Shown here piece after piece: positions 1 to 13,449 of a stretch of 64,000 nucleotides of DNA (positions are counted from its first letter, which is position 1; every line of letters starts with the position of its first letter). The position numbers and the translations under genes were made by a program. The notes under the pieces were generated by a model. That model was not told the DNA's origin. It worked only from the letters and a program-made list of their open reading frames with translations, and did no database searches. This DNA is from Lineus longissimus (lineage: Eukaryota; Nemertea; Pilidiophora; Heteronemertea; Lineidae): the NCBI RefSeq assembly GCF_910592395.1, contig NC_088315.1, positions 5,768,501 to 5,832,500 of the forward strand, read 5' to 3'.

Positions 1-2968
1 CTAAGCCAATGAATAATACTGTAACTGTACATGCATGACATGTATAGGTCATTGTAGGTCTGTGGATCAGTTAAATTAAGTGCATAAAAAATGCCATAAT
101 CATCCGTCATCCGAGTCAGAGTCATAGTGAAAGAAATCAATTGCTTTCTTCGTGATGAACAATGCCAGCAAAATGTGGGGGGCCAACTATGATCAAAACT
201 ACAACCTGCATTTCATTTATAGATGAATCAATTGAAGACTGAATACATGGTCTCCGAGTGCTGATCTTTGAAGTTTATCTTTCAATTTCTTGAATAAGTT
301 TGCAAAATATCTGTGAATCCCTTCAAAAATGTGAAGTACATTGTGATTGTACTTGAAACTGTCCCTCTGTCAAGTTTGCATGTTGTGTATCAACGACCAT
401 ACCCCTTGACATTGTTTGATTCATGGAATTTCTCTTGGTTAATTGGTTCAATATAAGAAGCCAGACGCAATATCTGTAAAAAATTAGAAATGGGCAGTCG
501 ACACTGTCTCGCTCCCCTTAACTCGCCTGCACCCCTGCACCCTCCCAATAGCTTTCAATATTGAGTGCCTTCTTTTTCTGCTGTGAAATGTATCTCGAGA
601 AAATCGAATGGTTTTGTCCGTTCAATCTGTCGTCTTGGGACGCCCTTCTGGCCATGCCCTTGGACATATTTGACCGATGTGAGAGGTGTCCTGATTACAC
701 AGAGGTTCACTTAGAAAAGACTAATTTGTGTGTCCCTACAACGGTGACATGAATACCAGAGAGGGTGTCCCACTAACAACAAGGTGTTCTTTGTGGAGTA
801 GCAAACTATAAAATTCTAATTCCATAACCCTGCTGTGACCTCTACTCTAAATCATGTCCCCTAATATAGCTCGAGTGCTATTGTTCTGTTATCCTGGGTA
901 GGACATCCTACATTGATTGTCCCAGTGTGGTTATTATCCCCCACTCTGTGCGTGCATGACCTGTGTGTTGTGTTGAAAAACTGGTCTTCACTGCCTATGG
1001 ATTTCCACGGCATTCATAATGATGCTTGTTGGGAACATTGCCAGCTTGTGTAGAGAGCTCCCTATAGCTGAGCTGTACTCCAGTATACATTAGACAGTGT
1101 ATAGCCATGTAGAAGAAGTTGGCTGTAAGGAAAATCGATATCCCTATACCATGTCTGCATACCAGTGATACAGGAGGCAGCAGGCAGTGCCAGATGGAGA
1201 TAGTGTACAGATACACTATTTGAGTTACATTACGCCTGTAGTCGTGAGAGGTTGGCGCTTTCTGATTTTTATCAAGGCAATTTCATATAAGGAACTTCAG
1301 CTACTAAAGGAGTACAAAAGATCAGTTCTGATCTTGCAGGAGTATGGAGAATTTGATCGTAAATATGCTACAATAAGTTGTTGTTGTGACCCAAGTATAA
1401 TTTTTAATAAATCTCTGTCTTGTTTTGATGGAGATTTCCTATTTGAGACAACTGACAGATGTGTTCATTGTTTCAGACTATATTATCTAAAAGTCGTCCA
1501 GTTTGATCAGACACCATAAGTAAGGACATTATGATGTAGTTCACATAAAAGATGTAGACTGAGAGGGCAGAGGCTGTTAATTTTGACCTGAACTGTCTTG
1601 GTCGTTTGCTGGGTTGTCTTTTACCTCTGGGACACCTACTTAAGAAAACACCTTCCTGAGGAAGGAAGATCAATGGCCATGCTTCCATTCTGCAGTTGGA
1701 TTATCCCGCCATTGACAATTAAAATACTGTATGCAATTCGTATATGCCTACATGGTGTAGACTTGTCAGTAGGGCAAAGGCTCTTTAAATCTGACCTGGA
1801 CTGTAAAATTGATTTTTAATGAGTAGCACACCTCTTTCGGTGGACACCGTCCTTCAGGGACAGAGAATGGCAATTGGCAGAGGTTCAAAGGTTGTGCTAT
1901 GAGGTTGACTGTCTACCTATAAGTACATGTACCATAATATCCCCTTGATAAATTCAGATAAGCTGTTTGACCTTGACAGAGGATGAGGTTTTCTCCCAAA
2001 ATTACGCTTTGGCTATCGACATAGACAATGTCTGTGTTTTATATTTTGGGCTAACATTTGGAAATCTGAGGAAACCTGCCAAAAATTGGTTCAAGTTTTC
2101 CCTTTCTGTGACTGTGTGAGTGTCTGTTATGCCCTTGCTTTAGCATGGGTTTGTGTATTATACCACTCCATGCAGACCTTACATATTTGGTGCATATGCA
2201 TGAAAAATGCTTGTGGAGTATTTAAAATAAGGACCCTGGTGTCTGCACTCTATATGGCCCCTGATCTGGCCTGGGTGATTTTACACCTTGTTCTTGTCTG
2301 ACATGTCTGGTGTAAAAAAAATAATTTGGTTTATTGCGAAATATCTGGTTGGGAAAAATAGCAGTGTTAAAGTACTATAATTGATCGTATTCAATAATTC
2401 ATTATGTATGCATAATTCTAATCAATAAGGCATAATGAATGATAATTTGACCTAGATTGAAGTTTCTGGTGGTGACACCTGGAATATTGATGTTGAACTA
2501 TGAAGGTGATCACACAATGGAAAACACAGTGAACTAATAATATAGGAAGTTTTGTGGACTGGCTTGTTATGCGTTGTAGACCTATTGTGCTGCACAGAAG
2601 TTGGTTACAATGCAAAAAGTAGCTTGTGATTGGCAGAGGTCCAAATGAACCGACCTTCGCCACAGAGGTGCCACCTACAAATATTTTATCGCACCAAAAA
2701 AAGTATGGAAAGAGAAACGCCATACCAAAAGGAATGTTTGCCATGTCCACAGTAATGCAGTCATATGCTTTTTCTTGTGCACATAGTACATTACAATGAT
2801 AATATCGCTTGTCAAACTGTTTGAAAACAAGCTAATCGGAAGGTCAGTCTAGGCCTCCTTATTGACCCCTCCTGAAAGCCCGGAGGAATGATTATGTTGG
2901 CACTGTTCCTCTGCCAAAATAATGTAGACCCATTTTGTTCATGATTTTAAATGGGTTTGTCTTTGCAG
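1..2968. other. Non-coding lead-in: upstream region or 5' intron of the ZC3H gene
   Basis: I see no exon here that I can support. The first recognisable exon of the zinc-finger gene starts at 2969 in phase 2, so at least one coding exon lies upstream, in this stretch or beyond the left edge. Around 660-790 there are 'gaggtgtcctgat', 'gaggttcac' and 'gggtgtccca' words that resemble the inside of the MITE at 15503-15683 and may be a decayed relative. A 10-bp inverted pair (attcattatg / cataatgaat) lies at 2397-2406 and 2431-2440. Open frames here are short and have no family resemblance. Confidence 0.6.
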
Positions 2969-5900
2969 TGATTATGACCGAGGCCCCAAAGGCACTGACA
3001 TGGAAGACGGTGAGCTGCCTGAAGACGGTGAAATAGTGGATGAGGAAGAACGGAGAGGTCATAGCAAAGCCAAAGGTGTGAACCTTATAATATTAATTAG
3101 AAGACATTAGATCGAGAATTTAAAGGCCAATTTGAACATCAGTGTGGTGTAAGGCTGCAATCGCAATCATTAACTGGAACTGAATCTAGTTATCCTGACA
3201 GTGACGAAAGTAAGACAGTTTGAGTCCCATTTTAACGAGTAATTCCCCATATTGCAGTACAAGTACGTATTGGAGATCTAAAGAGGTGATGAATACGAGG
3301 ACCATTTGCATTCTAAAGCATTTAATTTTGTTCATAGTCGTTTTCTTTCCCTGCAGAATCTCGTCACCGTGAACAACGTGATCGTGATAATGGATTTGAG
3401 GAGGGTGAAGGTTCCGAGTCTGATGAAGAGCTGTCGAAACGCGCAAGGAAAAGGCGTCGACATAGAAAGAATAGAAATGAAGGATCTGGCGATGACTCCA
3501 AGAAGGTAAGTTTCAAATAGTGGTTGTCTCAAGACCTCGTGTTCAATTTCTGTAAAATTGGAAAGGGTTTGTTGTAGTGACGGTCATTTGGAAATGATGA
3601 AGGTTTTCTATCTAATTTATCTCCATCTTCTGCAGTCAAAAAAGAAAAAGCGCGAGAAAAAAGAACACAAGAAGTATGTTGATCATGACCGTGTAGAGGA
3701 GGGGGGTGAAGATACTCCTGACTGGAACCGAGAACAGTCGAGTCACGGGCATCATCATCATCACCATGACAACAATAAACATCATCATGAACACCCAAGA
3801 GAACATAGGAAATTTGAGAAGGAGGAGTTTGGCGATAGTCCGGGCGTTTATGGAAGCCCATATGATAACCAGGACAGGTAAAGTTCTACATTCATTTTGT
3901 TGTGGCGTTTGCAACATGCACTGCTAGGAAATTCCCCTTTCCAAGTCTGAATTGTTACTGTATCAGTCATTTGTTTAGAAACCATCCTTGCCTAAAACTT
4001 GTTTGATTATCCCTTCCAGGACTCCTGAATATGAGTACGATGACTATGATGATTTTGACGATATGGAGCCACCACATAAGAAGACAATGATGAGCTTTGT
4101 GGACGATGGGTTTATTGACCCAAGTATGGGGATGGGTGATAGACAGGTTAGTTGTTTTAGACTAACTCAAAAAATCAAGACAAATTTTTAACTGGAAAGT
4201 GTAGTTGTTCATGACATAGAGCACGTGACTTGCATGTAAGCACAAAAATTCAACTGTCTTGTTCTTGGGTTTGGGAAGTACGGTTTGTCATATCATTATT
4301 TATTTCATTATTATCATTAACAGATAGGATTCCTTACAGAATCAGTTATAACTCAAATATGCTTTCATTTTACAGGAACTATTTGAGCACCATCACCGAG
4401 GTAGGGGGCGTGCCCCAGGACGAGGGGGCCAAATGATGCGAGGTGGTCGAGGCAGAGGTCGGGGACGTGGTGATCGGGGTAGAGGACGCGGAGGTCAGGA
4501 TAGGGGACGAGGAGGTCAGGATAGGGGACGAGGCGGTCAGGATAGAGGACGAGGTGGTCAGGATAGGGGACGAGGTGGTCTGGATAGGGGACGGGGAGGT
4601 CAGGATAGGGGACGAGGTGGGCGCGATAGGGGACGCGGAGGACGTGGTCGGGGTGGCATGCCACCGCACGGTCCCCCACACCACCCACACCAGCACGATC
4701 ACAGCAACCAGCGAGGACCACCCCCACGACGCGAAGAGATGAAGCAGAATCGTCCCATTTGTAAATTTTTCAAGGACGGTTCTTGCCATAAGGTGAATAT
4801 GATGTGCATGTTGTACCGTTTTAGACATCAGCCAAAATGACAAAGGGTGTAAGAGTAAAAGTTGTCAAAGATGCTGATAATATTAGGAAATATTGTACCA
4901 AGTCCAATTTGCTCTGTCACTTCTTGCGTCTACTGATGACATAATAACTCATGTAGTTTCATTGGATTGCCATCAGCTGACATTTATAGGTCTTATTTAG
5001 CCTCGGGCAAGCTTTGATACCAACACAACTACACTAGTGCACCTTGCAATTTTTTTCCAACAACCCCAAAAAAGAACCAACTCTTTTCTCAAAGTTCTGT
5101 TATCTTTGACTTAAAGCATCACTGCAAGGATGAACACCACAGGGTAAGTTTCTGTATAGAAATATTCTGTACAGAACATATTTTGAGGAAATTGTTACTT
5201 TTCTCATTTATTCTGTTAGTCTGTTCATGGTTGTTTCATCTGTCATGAGCAAGTCTTGCTGTGGCTGTCCTTAAGAAATTGTTGGTTTGATGTAACATGC
5301 ATAGATCTCCAACAAGGTAAAAGGCAAATCAAGTAGAGGGGTGTTTTATGTGGGTAGGATAACAATATATACATCAAACAAACACTTTTTAAGTGCAGCC
5401 TGTGCATTTTGGCCTGAAAATTTGACGAACTGGTTATTGGTTGCAGTTTGCTTTTAAAGTTCTGCTGAAGACCCCATGCTGTGGTTGTGGTCTTGCTTTT
5501 GCTTGAGGTGTGAACGACTTCTTGTCTTATTGACAAACTCTTGATCTTTGAAATGTGCAAAAAAAAGCAACTTTGCAATGTTCAGATCTACCAGAGTTCG
5601 AAACTCTTCCGATAGATCAAATATTCCTGTACATTTTTCTCACCCCTTGTTGCTGTCTTCTCTTTCTAGGGTGATGGATGCGTCTTCAGTCATGATTGTA
5701 CTCCAAATCATAAGATGGAAGTCTGCAAGTTTTACATCAGTGGCCAGTGTCGAAAGGGAGACAACTGTTCGTACTTACATGGTATCCTTTATGAAGTGAT
5801 CAAGAAATCTGTCAGAAGTTTTGCTAAATTTGTTGCTCCTCACCCCATCAGTCACACTGTCTTGAACTCGTATTTGAAAAGTGGAGAAGTTAGAAAACGG

Positions 5901-8900
5901 ATTGGCTAACCAGCAGAAAACAAATTTTCAGTGTACAATTTTCAACCACACTTTTTTTCCCAATTGGCAGAAATTCTGGAAAAAGTTAAGCTTTCACGAT
6001 TTTTATGTTGGCGGAATCTGAAGCATCTTTTGGTTTTCCAATTAAAAAAGTGCCTACTTATATTTTACCTTAACCACTTCTCAGGCCAATACCCGTGTAA
6101 ATATTACCACACTGGTGCCAAATGCTTCCAAGGTAACAACTGTAAGTTTTCTCATGAAACCTTGGATGATAGAGGCAAGCTACTGTTAGAAAAGATTCTA
6201 AGGGAGCAGTCTGAGCGGGAAATGGAGCGAGAGTTCAACCGTGATAGACAACATCACCATGAGGACCGTGGGGTATGTTCTTGTCCTGTTCTTTGTAATT
6301 TATACCTAACGTCATTCAGAATTTTGCCAGGATGCTCCACCTTGTCATTGGTTCCTGGTGAAGCATTCGATTTTCAAACTTAAACTGGGCATGAGACTGG
6401 ACCATATCAGGATTATCATTGCATGGCAGAGTTCAGTCCTCAGCATTCCTTCTTTCCCTGTCCAGTCTTTCAAATTTTGAATTTTGCTTCTAGGAGTTGG
6501 ACGGGTAGGCAGTCTTTTAAAATCTCATCAAAACTATCTTACTTTCCAGAGGATGATTAGTGAAATGATTGATAATCAACAATTTGGAGGATCTCCTCCT
6601 CGCATGTACGAAGGAGACCCCAAAGAGGGCATACCTTCTCTTCTGGACATTAAGACAAATCCGCCTAGCCCTGAGAAACATGGCCCACATGGACCTCCAG
6701 GACCACATGGACCTCCTGGGCCACATGGACCTGCTGGACCACGAGGACCCAGGCCTCGTGGACCACCTCCAATAGGAATGCTTCGGTAAATATATGATAC
6801 TTCATAGTTTATTTTTACTTGTATTGTACTTGTAGTACAAGTTCACCCTTTTGCTACCAGATGTTTTAGTCACAGAGGTACTTACGGGACTACGCTGGTC
6901 ATCTTTGCAAGCAAAATGCATGCTGCTCATCCTTCGTAATAGGCATTGTTCAAAGATGGCAGCACTCTGTCTTTCAGACATGTGCAGTGATAGCATTACT
7001 GAACTTAATGCTAAGATTAAGCCAGTTATAAGATAATTAGCTTGGCAAGAGGCCTCCAAAGCCAAGGTAGAGAATGTTCACACCGTCTGGTTGCCTGTCT
7101 GACTGATTGCCTTTCTCCCTTGTTTTCAGCCCACAAGGATTCTACAAAGACACTCTTGCCTCTCCAACAAGACATCCTGGCCCTCATGGTCCCAGCTTGC
7201 GTCCTCCACTTCTCCCAGATCCAGTACCTCATGGCATGCCCCCACCCCATATGAGGATGCCTGGCCCACCACCTCCACCACCACCACCGTCGGCTGCTAA
7301 TGTTGTGTCTGCCATGGCTGAAGCTATTGCAACTGCCATCAGATCACACCAAAAGGAAGCCCTAAAGGCCAAGGAGGAAAAGCCGGATGAGCCAAAAGTT
7401 GCAGAGACTGTTCCAAAACCATCAGATTTGATAAAAAAAGCAACAGAGCCGTTGCCAGATTTTGCAGAAGCGTTACCAAAACCTGCAGAGTCAGAATCTC
7501 CACCAAAACCTGCGGACTTCTCTGATTTACCAAAAGCTGTTGAGTTGTTGAAGGCAGCATCTTCACCACCAATGGTTTCCGAGCCCACACCGGAGATTGA
7601 GGATAAAAAAGTTGTGGAACCTGAACAGTGTGCCCCTGCTTTGGAGGTCAAAATGGAACCTGTTGAAATCATGAGTCCTACTGGACCGTCTACTGCGCCA
7701 GATAGTACAAGCACTGAAAATGCAGATAATCAGAGCTCGGCTGATCGAAAGGCTGCAGAAATTGATGTCAAAGAGGAGCCAATGGAGGCAACTGATGGTG
7801 AAGTTGAGGAGAAAACGGAAGTCGTGGTAAAGGCTGAAGCTATGGAGGCATCTGAAGTTGAGGAGGAACCAAAAGGTTTGTTTATCTTTGAGTACTGTTC
7901 ACTGGCAGCCTCTGCAGCTCTCTCAAATGCACAAGCACAGACAATCACAGTTACATAAAAAGAATTATTACAAAATTATTACAAAGGCTTTTGCAATAGT
8001 CGGCTCTTGTAACTTGGCATATGATTATTTACTCTTTACAGGGGAAGCAAATGAAAATGGTCCTGCACCGACACAGGATGCCGAGGCAAAACCAGGCCCA
8101 GAACAATCGGTGGAGACCAAACCACAAACCAGTTTCCCTGAAATACCAGAGAATCTTCCCCTCGTACAACGGCAGCTGTTACTTAGGCTTCAGCAGGCAC
8201 AGAAGGAACCAGAACCTCCTCAAGAAAATCCTGTTGCAGACGAAATAGGTAAATAAGATCAGGAAGCAACTTAGATGTTTTGACTGTTGTAACTACTCCC
8301 ATGTTGAAAAATAAAACAGTAGCTCACACTTTTCTTGTGTATGCATGTAGCCATGCAGTTGGCCAGCTGTGTCTCTTTCGAGGTAATGATTGAAGACAAA
8401 TCACAATCTAATTTGTTGTTCATTTTACAGAAATGGAGGACGATAACTGGTACTCAAGTGACGAAGAAGACGAACTGCCATCGAAGAAATCTCTATCTGA
8501 TATCATGAAAAATATTACACAGACAGAACCACCAAAAGCTGCGTCACCTCCATTAGTGAAGCCTCCGACTTCTGTTGCCAGTACTGTGCCGTCACAACCA
8601 GTGATGGACATTGGAAGCATGTTGAGTATGATACGGCAACAGACTGCAGCAGCTGGGAATACAGTTGCAGTGGCAGTACCACCACCACCACCACCTGCAA
8701 GGTAAGATATGGGATGAGCACTGTCTTTTGCCTTGACCATATATTTTCAGGAAGACTTTAAAAGCAGGGTCAATATTGTCGGCCTAATGCTTATGTCATT
8801 AGTAGAATCTGAATTGGGTGAGTTAGTTTGATTGTCATTAATTTCGTGGTTATTGCTGATGCAGCTCCCTTTCTCTTTCCAGTGTTGCTGCTCCTGTTGT

Positions 8901-10644
8901 TACTTCTACGGCAAGTGTGCCCCCGGTCAGAAGGGACCCTCGTCTCCAAGGTGTTCCAGCTCCACGAATAGATCCACGAACTCAGCAACCACCTCCTACT
9001 TCCAGTGCCACTCTGGTGGTGCCGCCTGTACACGCTCCTGCCTCACCTCGCCATAATGAACCTACCCCTGAGATTTACGGTATTATTAGTAACCCAAAGC
9101 CATTTCGTTTGGTGCTCTTCACAATGGAACCTAACAACAGACCCTGTCTTCCTCCTGGACTAAATATCACGGATCCAAGGTATCGGGAGGACCCACGTTG
9201 CTCGCACTATAAGAACACTGTAGTGAAGAGGAGTACTAGTTATCAGCCTTCACTGTCACATGGTGGTAGTTCTCCGGGACCTCCGCGACCACCAGTAAAT
9301 TTACCAAGGAGAGACAGTTCATCTAATGACTCTGGTATGGAAATGAGATTGAAAACCCAAAATTCTGCGCCTGGAACTTTGGGTCCTAGGGACCCCCGAA
9401 TGATACAACAGGCTCGATCTATGGACCCGCGTTCTAGTGGCGGCTCATCACCTGCTGCCCATTGGACAGCAGGTGACCCAAGAGCACCACCAATGTTATC
9501 ACAGGGACGACCAAGTGACCCTCGGGGTGGTGGTGGTGCGTCATCACCGGCCGCACATCGGAGTGGTGGTGATCCACGTGCGCCTCCTGTGCCGAAACTT
9601 CTGTCAAAGGACCCAAGATCAGACTTGCAGAATCCAAATATTCTCCAAGCATTTGAATTGCCGCCTCTTGGTTCGAGTAGTGACCATCAGTTCGCAATGC
9701 CTAAACTTTTGCTCGAACGGCCTGAGCCATTGAAAGGAAAGCCTGAGCTCCAGAGCACACCACAATCTCCTTTACCAGTACCGGCACTTACGTTACCACC
9801 TCTGTTAGCACAACCACTGCCGCTTTTAATGCAGCCTCCGCCAGGGAAAGCTATTAACCTTGAAACTGGGTCACCACAAAACTCCCCGCCTGCTCTGGTG
9901 CAAAAACTTTCTCCTGCTCATCAGGAGTCGTCAGAAATTTCATCACCACCAAACTCTGAAAGAACTAAATCCTTATCACATCGTGCTGATCCGAGATTTA
10001 AACGTCGCCCATCTGTAAAAAATCCAGAACCGGAACCTGTGCCTGTGCCTGTTGTTAATGAAGATAAAACTGAACAAAGACGACAGAACGTTGAATACAG
10101 TTCACCGTTAAGTGGTCAGGCAAATCGTCAGGAGGACTCATACTCGTCATATAATCGCCGGCCGAACAATTATGAAAAGACTGGTCGAAAAGGAGGAAAA
10201 AGTGATCCGAGACAATCCAGCGGTGGGCAGGATCCACGACAGCGGCGCGATCCGCGGTTTCCAGGGGGAAGTGGTGATCCACGTGGACATTTAGATCCGA
10301 GGAAACATTTGGATAACGACCAACAAATGGGTGAACCGCATCAACAGGGCGAACCATCATTCCTTCATCCCGGTGGAGGAGACCCCAGGTTCTCACAAGG
10401 GGCTGGAGATCCAAGGTTTCAACAAACTGGTGAAATCGATCCACAACTGTTACCTGGGTGTAATCCGACAGTTGACTCATTTCATGGTGCTGGTGGTATG
10501 AATATTGATTTGACAGATCCTAGGTTTCAACAAATAACAGGGTTACCACCGGAAGTGTTTGCACAAATGCAACAGCAACAAAGTGAACAATCGTTGCGCG
10601 ACGTTTTCAAAACTTTTGATCCTACAGCATCACCGTTTTGTTAG
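2969..10644 (+). CDS. ZC3H4/ZC3H6-like: CCCH zinc-finger protein, ZC3H4/ZC3H6 family (5' end missing), 12 exons
   Basis: Exons: 2969-3075, 3357-3505, 3636-3877, 4020-4146, 4376-4792, 5670-5781, 6085-6272, 6550-6785, 7130-7875, 8042-8248, 8431-8701, 8883-10644. All junctions are GT..AG and the phases join without a break, giving about 1520 residues from the first full codon to TAG. In order: an acidic start ([11 protein letters not shown]), Lys/Arg-rich and His-rich runs, an RGG-type repeat, then three CCCH fingers: [19 protein letters not shown] (C-x7-C-x5-C-x3-H, split across exons 5/6), [19 protein letters not shown], and [20 protein letters not shown] (C-x8-C-x5-C-x3-H). Next come Pro-rich collagen-like GPHGPP repeats, an acidic Pro/Glu region, a WYSSDEEDE motif, many DPR motifs, and the C-terminus [17 protein letters not shown]. 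The finger trio, the NWYSS block and this C-terminus are hallmarks of vertebrate ZC3H4 and ZC3H6. Known role of the family: ZC3H4, with WDR82, restrains unproductive nuclear transcription; fly su(sable) acts similarly. One invertebrate gene probably stands for both vertebrate paralogues (inference). Missing: the initiating exon, unless the ATG at 2999 is used. Confidence 0.93.
4493..4639 (+). repeat. In-frame 21-bp coding minisatellite (GQDRGRG x7)
   Basis: Seven 21-bp units begin at 4493, 4514, 4535, 4556, 4577, 4598 and 4619. Each encodes a version of GQDRGRG (one has GLDRGRG, the last GRDRGRG). The unit length is a multiple of three, so copy-number change preserves the reading frame. It sits just before the first CCCH finger and is flanked by further RGR/GRG codons. 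RGG/RG-rich stretches commonly bind RNA and are arginine-methylated; that role is inferred here. Confidence 0.9.
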
Positions 10645-12393
10645 TCATTGTAAGGAATTCAACCACTCAACTTGATTGAATCTCTAAACTTCATCTGTTG
10701 AGCTCTGATTTTGTCCTTGTGTCTTATGTTTTGCACTCCTGTGCGACTGTTTTATTATTTTGTTTCAATATTCTCTGTGATGGCGACTCTGATATTCATG
10801 TTTTTGATCACTATTTTGTTTCCCCTTCTGTGTATTAAACATGGTTACACTATTAATAGTCAAATTTTGAGGCCTGCTGTTAAAAATGGTTCGCTCTAGT
10901 GTGCTCAATGTTCCAGTGGAAGATCCAGTTATAGTGACACCAAGGGCACTAGTTGTTAAAAACCATTAGTGCAGTTGCATCCAGCTAGGATCGATAACAT
11001 TTCTGGCAACCAGAAATTTTGTTATATCCAAGTTTCCTTATGAAAACTGCACAGAGTGTTCATTTATGAAATACATGTAAGACTCAAATTGTATTTTGTA
11101 CCAGGTCAATGTAAAAACCTATCCAGTATTCTGATGTGGATTTTGGACTAAAATTTTTGGAGTTATCTTCGCGTATTGTTTTGTATGAAACCTGAACTCA
11201 GTGTAAGCCCTGTGATTGAATATGTCTTCTTTGATTTAAATCCATTCTATTAGCTATTCTTCAGCCTTCCATTATTTGCTGTCAAAATGTAAATCATGTC
11301 CTGTTCCATTTTTGTTCCTGATCCAGTTTATGTTGATTCTTTTGCTTCGCACAAATATTACTGCTCGCTGTTCTCCTATAAAAGGTTATACTCATCACAA
11401 ACATAAATACCTCAGCAGATTCTTTGAAATGACTTTTAGCGTCATGATCCCCCCTGTTGAAATATTAAACAATATGCCTAGGATATGTTGCTATGAACCC
11501 TCTTGTCTTGAGTTTTTCTGCCTCATGTTTATTTCCCAGTTATCTTTGAGCCAATTTTGTTATTCTTCATACAAGCAAGAATGAATAGAGGCTAGTCTTT
11601 ATGGATTCTTGATACAAGCTTGTACTTCAGTTAAATACAAACAATAAATTAAATATGGCGAAATGAATTTGAAAAATTGTACTTGTAGTGTATATGCCGG
11701 GTGTATATGTGGACAAATACATGTATATTTTGGAATAGGATAGTTGTGAGGGGTCAGTCTTGTAAATGTGATCACCGCCTACTTTAACTTATGGAACTGG
11801 TTAATGTTATCTTTAAAACTATTGTTGTGAAGTAAATTTGTCTGACAAGTTGAGTCCAGTCTGTGAACTTTGTTCCCTGTCATATTCGTCAAAGTTAAAA
11901 GATACAATGGGTAAGTTCATATTGCATCAGAAAAATCGGGTCCCAAATTTGAGATTGTGTGGGCTGAGTAAAGAGGTTCCAATTAGAGAAAAGAATTGTG
12001 ATCACAGGGAAATGATACTAGATTTGGGATAAAAAAAGCATTTTTTGTATGAGGATTAAAACCTTTACCATGATACATATCAAGTATTCATTATGAATAC
12101 TTGTACATACATGTATCTATGTTAAGAGTGCAAAACCAGTACAATGTTAAAATCTTTCCTGTAGCAAGCTGCAAAGTCTCGCAGTCAAAGCTTGGTTGAA
12201 TTGATGCGATAAAAGTTTCTCTCCAGGGACTTACAATTGGTGATGAGGACTTGGTTGTCTCAAAGTTTTGTTAAAATGCCATTACCGCTTGACCTATCTC
12301 TTTAATCAAGAACACCCTTCCAGGACTCCATTTCTAATAAATTTTCACAGAAACCTACAACTTCTCCTTGGAGTTTGACATGTGTGTCCTTGT

Positions 12394-12517
12394 CATTGGG
12401 TGATATGAATAAAGACTAGCAAATGCTTATCTAAAACTCCATGTACATTTACACTAGGCCTTTCTGTACAAAATGGAAGTAAAAGCATTTGCTAGTCTTT
12501 ATTCATATCGCCCATTG
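12394..12517. repeat. Foldback repeat with 35-bp arms (MITE-like)
   Basis: The left arm 12394-12428 and right arm 12483-12517 are reverse complements apart from two or so positions (core gatatgaataaagactagc against gctagtctttattcatatc). The spacer is 54 bp and contains a second, weaker inner pairing (ccatgtaca / tgtacaaaatgg), so the whole unit can fold on itself. No open frame is present and I see no convincing target-site duplication. It may be a non-autonomous DNA element or a transcribed hairpin. Confidence 0.75.
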
Positions 12518-13438
12518 GTGTGAGTAGGACATAGAAGCTGTGAGCTTGTTGTGCATTACATGCTGGACAAACAAGAGAGAAGTGCGGAATGAGATGATTC
12601 CTCTGATAGATTCTTTCGTCCAACGGGGTGAACCAAAAGAAACAAATTTTTTGTTATGTTAACCCGCTGGGACAAAGGAGCATATTAGTAGAATATTTCG
12701 CAATATAGAAGTTTGTGCACATGTCAACAATTAGGATTGCTGTAAATGTTGCATCATGAAATAAGTCCTTAGAAACTGTATAAATTAATGGAATAAAATA
12801 TTAAATAACTATTATGATACATGCATGTTGGATTATTTTTTTCAAAGCTGGTCATCTTCCGGAGAGGAATTCCAAAGCTTAATCATCTCTAAATGATTTG
12901 GCAATGATTATTGCTGCTCCTGACCCAAATTATCTAGTCATAATTTGGCTCAGCGAAGTTGAGGTAATAATGTCGGACCAGAAGTGCCTGCTCCAACCAT
13001 CTTGACCAATAAGGGAGGTGCCGATACCCATTTTTGGGTCTTCATGGAAATTTGTGGGAGAGAATCCAACAGTCCACGATCTAGGGGTCTGATTCTGAAC
13101 CTTCTCCACCAAATCTTTGGAGCATTGCGTCTTGATTACCAAGTTTTTGCACCTGGTCATTTATACAGTGTTTTAAAGGGAGTATAAAATCATAAGACTT
13201 GCGATGGGAGCATTGTAATAACAGTAAATTGGGGGCTCAGAAAGCTTGGGGCCATGTGGTGCCGACATGTTGCAATTTGTTCCCTCATCTCTTCTCATGC
13301 AAGACAAGGTCAGAGGCAGAAGAGGAAGATGGAGCCCCAGCATGCCAGGTGTCCATGACAACATAGTTTTGGAAAGATGTGCCTTCATCATAATAATCCT
13401 CTGGCATGGAAAAAAAATAAACGTCCCATTTCAGAAAG

Positions 13439-13446
13439 AAAAAAAA
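13439..13446 (-). terminator. Pol III T-run terminator of the tRNA-Ile gene
   Basis: Eight consecutive A on the plus strand (T on the minus strand) begin four bases past the tRNA discriminator base. Four or more T on the non-template strand stop RNA polymerase III. Confidence 0.85.
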
Positions 13447-13449
13447 GAT

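Larger units (their letters stand above)
10645..13449. other. ZC3H 3' UTR and intergenic DNA
   Basis: The stop codon at 10642-10644 is followed by AT-rich sequence without coding signal. A canonical AATAAA at 11643-11648 is a good candidate polyadenylation signal, giving a 3' UTR of about 1 kb. The foldback repeat at 12394-12517 lies further on. Other short open frames here show no family resemblance or splice support. Confidence 0.55.

Noticed and set aside
4365-4843. Long minus-strand frames opposite the RG-rich exon
   Set aside because: They are antisense shadows of the 21-bp coding repeat in the ZC3H gene.
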